Source: Ehretia macrophylla
Taxonomy: Eukaryota; Streptophyta; Magnoliopsida; Boraginales; Ehretiaceae
Length of the DNA: 64,000 nt
Reading direction: 5' to 3'
NCBI GenBank assembly: GCA_037974665.1
Contig: CM075775.1
Span: 40,946,152 to 41,010,151, forward strand
Positions 1 to 9,957 of this stretch are shown one piece after another. Position 1 is the first letter of the stretch. Every line of letters starts with the position of its first letter. The notes under the pieces are model-generated. The model had not been told where the DNA came from, made no database searches, and saw only the letters and a program-made list of their open reading frames with translations. The position numbers and the translations under genes are program-made.

Positions 1-3000
1 CAACGACAACCTAATCTAGCAGATTTCTATTATCGAATCCCACAGCACATTGGGCAAGACAACTGCGCTAAACGTAGAGGCTGGGCCCGCAAACCGAGGG
101 CGTGGGGCTTAGGACCAGGTCTCTATCGCTCCGATGCCCATAACTTTTGATCCGTAAGGATTTACGCGGCGCACGGCATACCGTTGGAAAGCTCTCCGAG
201 TGCTCTACGACCGGGGCACCGAGCTTGCTCGGCTGTGCCGATTTTCGAAGCTCAAAATTGAACATTTTCATCTGTTTCGAGACACTTTTTTTCTTTTCCG
301 CTGTTTTTTCGTCTAAGATCGTATGTCGTGAGTCGCGAAAAGGGCGGCAACCTAATCCATCATATTCTATTATCGAATCCCACAGCAACTTCGGTAAGAC
401 AACTTCGTTTCTCATAGAGGCTGGGCCTGCAAACCGAGGGCGTGGGGCTTGCGACCTAGTCTCCGTCGCTCATTTTCCTATAACTTTTGATCTGTAAGGA
501 GGTACGCGTCGCTCAGCATATCATTGAAAATCTCTCCGATACCTCTACGGCGGGGGCAGCTAGCCTGCTCGGCTGCGTCTATTTTCGGAGTCCAAAATCG
601 AACCTTTTCATCAGTTTTGGGACACCTTTCTAGTTTTACGCTATTTTTCCATCCCGGATCGTATGTCGTGAGCCGCGAAAAGGACGACAACCTAATCCAT
701 CACATTTCTATTATCGAATCCTATGGCACCTTGGGCAAGACAACTTCGCTTCACGTAGAGGCTGGGCCCGCAAACCGAGGGCGTGGGGCTTGGGACCAGG
801 TCTCCGTTGCTCCGGTGCCTATAACTTTTGATCCGTAAGGAGTTACGCGGCGCACAGCATACCGTTGGAAAGCTCTTCGAAAGCTCTACAACGGGGTCAA
901 TAAGCCTGCTAGGCTGCGCCTGTTTTTGAAGCCAAAAATCAAACATTTTCATCAGTTTTGGGATACTTTTATTTTTTTATGTTGTTTTTCTGTCCCGGAT
1001 CGTACGTCGTGAGCCGCGAAAAGGATGACAACCTAATCCATCACATTTATATTATTGAATCCCACAGCAACTTAGGCAAGATAACTTCGCTTCTCGTAGA
1101 GGTTGGGCCCACAAACCGAGGGCGTAGGGCTTGCGACTAGGTCTTCGTCGCTCCTTTTCCCATAACATTTGATCCGTAAGGAGTTACGCGTCGCTCAGCA
1201 TACCGTTGAAAAGCTCTTCGAGAGCTCTACGACGGAGGTAGCTAGCCTGCAAAGCTGCGCCTATTTTCGGAGTCCAAAATCAAACATTTTCATCAGTTTT
1301 GGGACACTTTTCTATTTTTAAGCTATTTTTTCGTCCCGGATCGTACGTCGTGAGCCGCGAAAAGCACGACAACCTAATCCATCACATTTCGATTATCGAA
1401 TCCCATGGTACCTTGGGCAAGACAACTTCGCTTCACGTAGAGGCTAGGCCCGCAAACAGACGGTGTGGGGCTTGGGACTAGGTCTCTGTTGCTTCGGTGC
1501 CTATAAATTTTGATCCGTAAGGAATTACCCGACGCACAGCATACCGTTGGAAAGTTCTCTAAGAGCTCTACAATGGGGGCAACAAGCTTGCTTGACTGCG
1601 CCTATTTTCGAAGCCCAAAATTGATCATTTTCATCAGTTTTGGGACACTTTTCTTCTCTTGCGCTGTTTTTCTTTCCCGGATCCTACGTTGTGAGCCTAA
1701 AAAAGGACGACAACCTAATCCATCACATTTCTATTATCGAATCCTACGGCACCTTGGGCAAGACAACTTTGCTTCACGTAGATGCTGGGCCTGCAAACCG
1801 AGGGTGTAGGGCTTAGGACCAGGTCTCTGTTGCTCCTTTGCCCATAACTTTTGATCCGTAAGGAGTTACGCGTCGCACAGCATATCGTTGGAAAGCTCTC
1901 CGAGAACTCTACGACGTGGGTAGTAAACCTGCTCAGCTACGCCTGTTTTCAGAGCCCAAAATTGAATGTTTTTATCAATTTTGTTACACTTTTCTACTTT
2001 TGCGCTATTTTTTCGTCCCGGATCGTACTTCGTGAGCAGCGAAAAGGATGACAACCTAATCCATCACATTTCTATTATTGAATCCCATGGCACCTTGGGC
2101 AAGACAACTTCGCTTCATGTAGAGGCTAGGCCCGCAAACCGAGGGCATGGGGCTTGGGACCAAGTCTCGGTCGCTCTGGTGCCCATAACTTTTGATTTGT
2201 AAGGATTTACGCGGCGCACAACATATCATTGGAAATCTCTCCGAGCGCTCTACGACGGGGGCAGCAAGCCTGCTCGACTACGCCTATGTTTGAAGCCCAA
2301 AATCGAATGTTTTCATCAGTTTCAAGATACTTTTCTTCTTTTGTGCTGTTTTTTCATCCTGGATCGTACGTCGTGAGCCGCGAAAAGGACGACAACCTAA
2401 TCCATCACATTTCTATTGTCGAATCCCATAGCAACTTGGGCTAGACAACTTCGCTTTAAGTAGAGGCTGGGCCCGCAAACCGGGGGTGTAGGGCTTGGGA
2501 CCAAGTCTCCGTCGCTTGGGCGCCAATAACTTTTGATCCGTAAGGAGTTACGCAGCGCATAGCATACCGTTGGAAAGCTCTCCAAGAGCTCTACGGCGGG
2601 GGCAACAAGCCTGCTCGACTGCGCCTATTTTCGAATCCCATAATAGAACATTTTCATCAGTTTCGGGACACTTTTCTTCTTTTGCACCGTTTTTCCTTCC
2701 CGAATCGTACGTCGTGAGCCTAGAAAAGGACGACAACCTAATCCATCACATTTCTATTATCGAATCCCATGGCACCTTGGGCAAGACAACTTTAGTTCAT
2801 TTAGAGGCTAGGCCCGCAAATTGAGGGCGTGGGGCTCGGGACTAGGTCTCCGTCGCTCCTTTGCCCTTAACTTTTGATCTGTAAGGAGTTACGCGTGACA
2901 TAGCATACCGTTGGAAAGCTCTACGAGAGCTCTACGACGGGGGCAGCATGCTTGCTTAGCTGTGCCTATTTTCAAAGCCAAAAATTGAACGTTTTCATCA

Positions 3001-4527
3001 GTTTTAGGACACTTTTCTTCTCTTGTGCTGTTTTTTCGTCCCGGATCGTACGTCGTCAACCTAGAAAAGGACGACAACCTAATCCATCATATTTCTATTA
3101 TCGAATCTCACAGAACCTTTGGCAAGACAACTTCGCTTCACGTAGAGGTTGGGCCCGCAAACTGACGGCGTGAGGCGTGGGGATGGGACCAGGTCTCCAT
3201 CGCTCCTATGCCCATAACTTTTGATCTGTAAGGAGTTACGCGCCACACAGCATACTGTTGGAAAGCTCTCCGATCTCTCTACGATGTGGGCAGCAAGCCT
3301 ACTCGGCTGTGCCTATTTTCGGAGCCCAAAATCAAATGTTTTCATCAGTTTCATGACACTTTTCTTCTTTTGCTCTATTTTTCCGTCCCGGATCATACGT
3401 CGTTAGCCGCAAAAAGGACGACAACCTAATCAATCACATATCTATTATCGAATCCCACGACACCTTGGGCATGACAACTTCATTTCACATAGAGGCTAGG
3501 CCCGCAAACTGAGGGCGTAGGGCTTGTGACCAGGTATTTGTTGCTCCGGTGCCAATAACTTTTTATCCGTAAAGAGCCACATGGCGCAAAGCATACCGTT
3601 GGAAAGCTCTTCGAGAGCTCTACGACGGGGGCAGCAAGCTTGCTCGGCTGTGCCTATTTTTAGAGTCCAAAATCAAACATTTTCATCAGTTTCGAGACAC
3701 TTTTATATTTTTATGCTATTTTTTCGTCCCGGATCGTACGTCGTGAGCCGCGAAAAGGACGACAACCTAATCCATCATATTTCTATTATTGAATCCCACT
3801 GCACCTTGCGCAAGACAACTTCGCTTCATGTAGATGGTGGGCCTGCAAACCAAGGGCGTGGGGCTTAGGACCAGGTCTCCGTCGCTCCTTTGCCCATTAC
3901 TTTTGATCCGTAAGGAGTTACGCGTCGCACAGCATACCGTTGGAAATCTCTCTGAGAACTCTACGATATGGGCAGCAAAACTGCTCGGCTGCGCCTGTTT
4001 TCGGAGCCCAAAATTGAACATTTTTATCAGTTTTGGGACACTTTTCTACTTTTGCGCTGTTTTTTCGTCCCGGATCGTACGTCGTGAGCAGCGAAAAGGA
4101 CGACAACCTAATCCATCACATTTCTATTATCGAATCCCATGGCACCTTAGGCAAGACAACTTCGCTTCACGTAGAGGCTGGGCCCGCAAACCGAGGGCGT
4201 GAGGCTTGGGACCAGGTCTCCGTCGCTCCGGTGCCCATAACTTTTGATCCGTAAGGATCTACGCGGCGTACAACATACCATTGGGAAGCTCGCCGAGAGC
4301 TCTACGACGGGGGCACCAAGCTTGCTCGGCTGCGCCTATTTTCGAACCCCAAAATTGAATGTTTTCATCAGTTTCGAGACACTTTTCTTCTTTTGCGCTA
4401 TTTTTTCGTCCTGGATCGTACGTCGTGAGCCGCGAAAAGGATGACAATCTAATCCATCACATTTCTATTGTCGAATCCCATGGCAACTTGGGCTAGACAA
4501 CTTCGCTTCACGTAGAGGCTGGGCCCA
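1..4527. repeat. 341-bp satellite array, block 1
   Basis: A head-to-tail tandem repeat with a period of about 341 bp. The anchor GATCCGTAAGG, or a one-base variant, recurs near 149, 489, 830, 1171, 1512, 1853, 2193, 2536, 2876, 3218, 3558, 3907 and 4247. Each monomer also carries CGTACGTCGTGAG, a T-rich stretch, TATCGAATCCCA, GGGCCCGCAAACCGAGGGCGTGG and GAAAGCTCTCCGAGAGCTC-like segments in fixed order. Copies differ at many sites, often CG versus TG or CA, which suggests methylated, ageing DNA. The block runs off the left edge and stops where element A interrupts the monomer. Open frames of 60-115 codons occur in several phases but follow the repeat and mostly begin at non-ATG codons, so they are not genes. 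I do not recognise the satellite family by name. Confidence 0.96.
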
Positions 4528-5082
4528 TGTAATACCCGAGCCCGACCATGCATTTACAAGTATTTATTTATGTTTATTAATTTGTTATTTTTGAAAAATG
4601 TGTCTTTATGATTATTTATCTGCATTTAATTTATAATTAATTGTCTTACTATTTAAAAATCAATTGGTGTTACGATTAATAGTAACCTATTATTAGGTGT
4701 TCTTATAACATTAATTAACATAAAGCTTAGGGTCATTACAGGGATGTAAAGCCCCATATCATGACTAAGTAAAACTTTTCAGCTGCTTACAAGAGTATGG
4801 GTGATTTCCTTTAACTTTTCTGGTCATTTTGACAGTTTTTCTGAATTTAGGGGTTTTTGGTCCTGAAAAGGGGTTTATTTCGGGGCCAATTATAGGAAAA
4901 TCGGGATTCCATCGCGAAAAACTGGTATACGTCATTGAATTTCTTTTAACTTGTACTACTTAACGGTGAAGTTTTGCAAAATTGCATTCCGGCCGGAAAA
5001 TACAAAAATCAGGACACCTACATGCGAAACGGGTAAAAAAGTGGAACGTTGGTATCACTCTCGGAGAGTTACACGTCTCTTA

Positions 5083-5260
5083 GGACACATGTCATACATG
5101 CGTGGACGTGCCACGCATGTAAGACACGTGGAGGGACACGTGTCACACATGCGTGGACATGCCACTCAAGCATGACACGTAGGGGGACACGTGTCACACA
5201 TGCGTGGATGTGCCACGCATGTGAGACACGTGGCGGGACACTTGTCCTACATGCGTCAAC
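5083..5260. repeat. 51-bp tandem repeat in the LTR A promoter region
   Basis: Three full 51-bp units start at 5083, 5134 and 5185 with GGACACRTGTCAYACATGCG, followed by a partial fourth unit from 5236. Each unit has a near-perfect inverted repeat; in unit 1 the arms are ACATGCGTGG and CCACGCATGT around ACGTG, and unit 3 adds one more pair. CACGTG/ACGTG G-box-like cores are repeated many times. The array ends about 10 bp upstream of the TATA box at 5271, which is where U3 enhancers lie in LTRs. Confidence 0.9.
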
Positions 5261-5270
5261 TTTGAAAAAC

Positions 5271-5277
5271 TATATAA
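5271..5277 (+). promoter_or_regulatory. TATA box of LTR A
   Basis: TATATAAAGG directly follows the 51-bp tandem repeats and lies about 740 bp inside the LTR. It is the best TATA candidate in element A and puts the U3/R border near 5300. Position and sequence fit a Pol II LTR promoter; the start site itself is inferred. Confidence 0.7.
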
Positions 5278-5808
5278 AGGGGTCACTTGATCCCCTGAAA
5301 TCAAACAGACATACATTTTTCTCTGACCCGATTGTACTAAATTATATCGATTCAGTTTAGTTAACGTTCCGAAAGTTTCAAAACGGGGCCGAATCTTTTT
5401 CAATTTTCGGCATTTTGAAGTGAGGAGATTTTATTAAAAACAGCATCTTATATGTTTATATGATTATTATATGATTTTAATATTCTTGCATGAGATAAAT
5501 ATCATGGTTATTAATATTCTTTATTTATTTGAATTAGAGTTGACTTAGATAATATTTACTGCTCGATTTATTTGATTGTTTTAGCATAAGATAAGCAGAG
5601 ATGTTGCACAAATATTTACATAAATGTTATACATGTTATTTGCATGCCGTCATAATGCCCTATTTATACTTGAAAATTGCTTTATTATAGTCGTTATTCT
5701 ATTGCCAAAAAAATGTTTATTACTTGCTCGAGACAACCACTTTAGTTGATCCCCATATGATTTGTTGTGTGTTCTATGACTACTTGTGCATGCTTGTGTG
5801 TACATGGG

Positions 5809-6003
5809 GGTTGCAACCTCAGGCACGATAGCATTTGGACGCCGGGCGGCGTAGGGCTTGCCGGTGCTCCCGTGACTATCGTGGACCTATTCCCTCTTCT
5901 CGCTTGGGACCCCTACCGCCCTTGGAGATCTTGTTCTCGATTGGGACCAGGTCCGCCCTCGGAGATACTGGGTCGTAGATTTTGGATACAATCCGGAGTA
6001 TCC
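5809..6003 (+). other. Conserved structured LTR module in element A
   Basis: This stretch matches, in order, a module in the LTRs of B, C and D although the surrounding sequence does not align by eye. It contains the palindrome GGTTGCAACC (5809-5818), a GC-rich CCGGGCGGCGTAGGG...TTGCCGGTG segment, TTCTCGCTTGGGA, GGTCGTAGATTTT, and a hairpin with arms GGATAC (5984-5989) and GTATCC (5998-6003) around ATCCGGA. It lies about 540-730 bp downstream of the TATA box, so it should be in the transcribed part. A packaging, dimerisation or leader role is inference. Confidence 0.65.
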
Positions 6004-6092
6004 TCTTGGGAGAGATAAGAAGTTGAAATTGTGATCAAGCCTGGCCACCTCATGAAATACTTGACTTGTTCCTACTCTTACTTGGTACCACC

Positions 6093-6097
6093 CTCGG
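6093..6097. repeat. Target-site duplication of element B, left copy
   Basis: CTCGG immediately precedes the LTR start TGTGAGGCC of element B and is repeated exactly after its end (13583-13587). This proves insertion of B into A. Confidence 0.95.
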
Positions 6098-6776
6098 TGT
6101 GAGGCCCGACCTCAATTTAAGTGCGATACCTCGTTTCGTGTGCCCTAACCTAGAATTGTGTGCCTTGACCTAGTTTTAAGAGTCGTGTTTCGTTCTGTGT
6201 GCCTTGCATTGAATTACGTGCATACATTTAGGGTTGCGTGCATTTACTTGGAAAACATGCTTTCGTCTCGTAGTTCGTGCGTTATCTCGTAGTGCGTGCC
6301 CTAAACCTAGGAAAGCGTGCCCGCATGCTAATCAAGAAAGCATCTTACACGAAGCACTAGATCATTAATTAATCCTACAAACTCCACTAACTGATATTAA
6401 AATGCTAATTCAACTCACTAGAAGACGAAATTGCACCAAAAGCTAAGCATTCTTTATTCTTTATTCCTTATTCTTTTGCACATCCCAAACACACAATATT
6501 ATATTGCTCAACCAAGACAAAAATTCAGAATCTTGCACAAGCTTGGCCGACCACATGGAGCATTTAAACAAGCATTGCAATTTCAAATTTATTCCTAGAC
6601 ATTTTATGACAAGTTATGACACAAAGCAAAAAAAAAAAACCTAAAACCCTACCCAATGCACCCAAAATCTCGACACATGCAAATGCCCATACTAGGTGAT
6701 TCAAAAACATGCTCCTTGAAGACACAAATCAGAATTTTCAAGGCCCTAGGCCGATACATGCATCAACTCTTCAAGC

Positions 6777-6850
6777 TTTTCATTTTCTTTCATTCTTTCT
6801 CTCTTTCTCTCATTTCTCTCATTCTTTCTCTCAATTCTTCTCTCTCTCTC
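6777..6850 (+). repeat. CT-rich tract in LTR B
   Basis: A pyrimidine tract of repeated TCTCTTTCTC/CATTTCTCTC units followed by CGGCCCTAGCTACAATTATAG. The same tract and following sequence occur in LTR D (42896-42948) and, reverse-complemented, in both LTRs of C (21941-21994, 28628-28680). Its position and conservation suggest a promoter or initiator element, but that is inference. Confidence 0.75.
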
Positions 6851-8508
6851 GGCCCTAGCTACAATTATAGACTCCATAGCTTAAGTTCATCATCCAAAGG
6901 TTCTTCAAGACATGCAAGTTACTAAGGAACTCGACCAAGCAAGCTAGAATGCAAAAAGACACACATGCAAGCTTATAGAACCTCCATTTCGGCTTAGGTA
7001 AGTTTGATAACTCCTATTTCATTTTCTTTTTATTCTAACCACATGCACCTACTAAGAACATGGTAACTTAGCTAGAAATTAAAGAATCTCAAGTTGTCTC
7101 TCGGCTAAACAAGGAGAAAAGTCGATTTTGTGCTTCATCAAGAGTTTTGTGCATCTTCATTGTTGTCTTGCTAAGGTGAGGGCTGAAACTCTCTTGAAAA
7201 GCTTTCAAAACCACATGCATGCCTTTAAATGTCTATTTTTACGTTTGTACTTGTGATATATGTGTGTACATGAGCTTTTGTAAACATGCACGGCAAGATA
7301 TTTGGCTAGAATGTGATGATAGATGAAACCGCATATTGGACAGTCTTCTGACTTGTTGGTGCAAAGTGACTTTGACCAGGTAAATAAGGTTAAAAATGAG
7401 TGAAAATTGGAAGGTGACTAGTTTTTCCAGTTCTGAGAATTTTTTGTAGAAATAGGCCAAAGCTAATTTTGACTCTAAGGTCCCTAAAATGGCAAAATAT
7501 CAAAAGATGTCCAAATCTGAAAATTCTAGAAAATGAAGCAGGTTTTGGCAGATTCACTGTCCTTGTAGAACGAACTAGTTTTGACTTAGTAAATGATTTC
7601 CAAAATGCATGAAATTTGGTATGCTGCTATTTTGTTATGGACATTTTTGTCAGAAATAGACTAAGGCTAAATCTGACCCTAAGGCCCTAAAAAATGACAA
7701 GTATTGAAATGTGTGCAAATCTGGACAGTTTTGCGTAGTCTCACGGTTTTGGCTATAACTCTTGAACCCAAACTCCAAATGATGTGAGGTTGTTTTTGGA
7801 TTTAGTTAACTCCTTAAGCTTTAATTTGAAATTTTGTTCACTAGAATTGGAGATTGTTTGCTTGTCTCAATGATTGTGAGAAAACAGACCATTGCAGTGA
7901 GGTTTTCATCTAGTGATATGCTTTGAAAATTATTGTAACTTATCTTGTTGTATTAAATGCTTGGGATTGTGGTACTTGGATGTTGTGTGGACTGTTTTGA
8001 ATGCTTGAGGGTGTTTTAATTAATCGATGCATGGCTTGAGTTTAATTACGTGACAACTTGGGGCTTAATCGCACGGGTGAGCATGAATTGAAACCCTAAT
8101 GACTAGGAAAACTCGCTAAGTGTTGATCCTATGGATATCGTGTTTAATTATGTGATTAGTAGGCTGCCCGTAGTTGCCCTTATAGCCCTAAATGTGATTC
8201 CGATGATTACATATTGACAAGTAGACCCTTCTTGCATCCGGTCCCACGTAAATATCGTTGCATGTTGTATGACCTTATCATTTGGTTACGTGAACTTCGA
8301 AATGAGTTATATGACTTAATTTACATGCGTTACATGGCTGCCCGTTTAATATTTATATAACTCCATGTGCTTTACGAGTAAAATTACTTGTCATATCGTG
8401 CCTCGCGTGTTTACTTGTCAATGTGCAATCTTATGACTGCTCGAAGGCAACCTACTTTGTTGTCCTCCTAATGTGATATATTAAATGTCATAAATGTGCA
8501 TTGCATAC

Positions 8509-8676
8509 AAGGTTGAAACCTTTCATTCTGGCGTGGTAGCGTTCACGCACACCGGGCGGTATCGGGCTTGCCGGTGCAACCGTGACTACCATTGTCCAAT
8601 TCTCTCTCTCGCTTGGGGGCTAGACTTCCTTGGAGAGTTGGGTCGTAGGATTTCGGGGTACATCCGGAGTACACCC
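8509..8676 (+). other. Conserved structured LTR module in element B (5' LTR)
   Basis: Contains AAGGTTGAAACCTT (a decayed copy of the palindrome AAGGTTGCAACCTT that is intact at 12412-12425), GCGTTCACGC, the segment CACCGGGCGGTATCGGGC ending in TTGCCGGTG, and a hairpin with arms GGGTAC and GTACACCC around loop ATCCGGA (8655-8676). The same order of motifs is found in LTRs A, C and D. Confidence 0.7.
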
Positions 8677-9690
8677 ATTTGGCGTGATAAGGGGATGATT
8701 TGAAGTCGGCCGTAACAACTGATACTGGAAATGAACTGAGAGCAAAAGCTCACCGTATCCTTTTCACTATGTGTAGAAGTACTCTCGCTTGGTTCCTAGA
8801 GGACCTCGGGGAGGAAAGACGGGTAATCATGTTCTTTTACTTTTATATTACATTATCAACTTACTTGTGATATATGTCATGCTTGCAAAAAGAGTTTACA
8901 TAAGTTGAACTGGAAAAAGAGTTTCAAAAGTTATTTCTCGTTCCCCCTCGCTGAGTTCATAAGGACTCACCCTCTTTTATCATCTCAGGTGAAGAAGACC
9001 AGGAACAGGTACCCGAGGACAACGTGCTTTTTGATGATTCCTTGGAATGATTGCTTGCCCTACGTGCCTTACGTGACTATGGCCATTTTGTGAATGATAT
9101 GTTGCTTGAAGACTATTTCTTATGTTGCTTGTTATTGTATTGTAAATGACCCCCGTTGTAATTTGGGGTCAAATTTTGGCTTGTACTGATCATAACTAGT
9201 TAGACACCCTTATGGTCATTTTTGCTATCGCTACTGATTAGTATCTATCGCAGGCTTATGAAGTATCAGGTAATGGATTAAGTAAAATGAATCTATCCAA
9301 TCTTAAGCAGGTACTCATTGGTAGACTAAGATCAATAGGTACTTTTGTAACAAGGATTAACAAACAAATGAGACAGAGTTATCATGCTAGGTTGTTAATC
9401 AAACGAGACATCGAGATAACTAGTAGGCGTTTCAATTGGTGATAAATAGTAATCTTAGTTGGGAATGAATTTGAGACTGAAAGTATCGAGGTGTTTAGAG
9501 AATTAGGTCAAACTAAAGAGCCCAATTACAGTCGTTATGCTACTGGTTTTTTGGAGAATCTATGGAGTTTAGGCTAAACGTTAAGTGTTAAACCTTCATG
9601 AACGATTAAGTACGTGAATGACTTGAATCTTTAGATCACACCCTAGTCTAACCTCTATAGGTCGGGTTGGGGCGTGACACCTTATAGAAA

Positions 9691-9702
9691 TGGTATCAGA
9701 GC
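9691..9702 (+). other. Primer-binding site of element B (tRNA-Met)
   Basis: TGGTATCAGAGC, 11 bp after the 5' LTR, is the classical plant PBS complementary to the 3' end of initiator tRNA-Met. It primes minus-strand cDNA synthesis. Confidence 0.95.
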
Positions 9703-9957
9703 TTAGATTGCTTAAGCCGGGTTTAACTCTCGGACCATGGATAAAAGCCCTAAGGTAATTGAGATGACTTGTTTATATGTGTTATTGTATGACAATATCA
9801 ATTGTGCATTCTCTGTTTCTATGTGTTTATGTGATTAACATGTTTTAACTGTTTCTAGAATTGTGTATCTATATAAAATTATATGTTGCATATCTTATGC
9901 ATTAAATTCTTGTTTGTCATATTCTAATAAATTGTGCATCGTAATCTGTGCCTATAG
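9703..9957 (+). other. Untranslated leader of element B
   Basis: AT-rich sequence between PBS and gag ATG. It aligns with the leader of D (37408-37662). Its first ~90 bp (TTTAACTCTCGGACCATGG, AAGCCCTAAGGTAATTG) also match the start of the interior of C. A TCTATATAAAATT stretch near 9868 is shared with D but its role is unknown. Nothing else is seen. Confidence 0.75.

Larger units (their letters stand above)
6098..9679 (+). repeat. 5' LTR of element B (3.58 kb)
   Basis: Begins TGTGAGGCCCGACC and ends GGTTGGGGCGTGACA, 11 bp before the PBS. Its first 230 bp are a run of degenerate units of about 25 bp built on CGTGYGCCTTGACCTAG-like sequence. A pyrimidine-rich tract follows (6777-6850), then a long AT-rich part, then the conserved structured module near 8509-8676 and the motif CTCGCTGAGTTCATAAGGAC followed by ATCTCAGGTGAAGAAG near 8946-8997. 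Length fits Tekay/Del-type chromoviruses. An open frame of 69 codons at 8494 lies in the conserved module and recurs in the other LTRs, but it starts at no conserved context and I treat it as non-coding. I see no clear TATA box. Confidence 0.92.

Noticed and set aside
1..4527. Many open frames of 60-116 codons on both strands within the satellite (also in the other blocks)
   Set aside because: They recur with the 341-bp period, occupy several phases at once, mostly begin at TTG or similar codons and are interrupted in sister monomers. They are by-products of a repeat with few stop codons.
4523..4527. Perfect target-site duplication for element A
   Set aside because: GCCCA on the left and GCCAG on the right do not match exactly; I report it only as a possible decayed duplication.
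5083..5260. CRISPR-like array
   Set aside because: Units are directly contiguous without unique spacers and the context is a plant LTR.
5049..5360. 103-codon frame with repeated His/Thr-rich units in LTR A
   Set aside because: It is the translation of the 51-bp tandem repeat upstream of the TATA box, so upstream of the inferred transcript.
6900..8450. A gene in the long AT-rich LTR segment
   Set aside because: The same sequence is repeated in the 3' LTR and in elements C and D, with no long frame; it is LTR body.
8494..8703. 69-codon open frame repeated in LTRs (also 12397 and 26768 minus), and 94/107-codon frames at 36221 and 44580
   Set aside because: The nucleotide module is conserved, but the frames differ in length and phase between families and in LTR A. 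Structure or regulatory conservation explains it better than a peptide.
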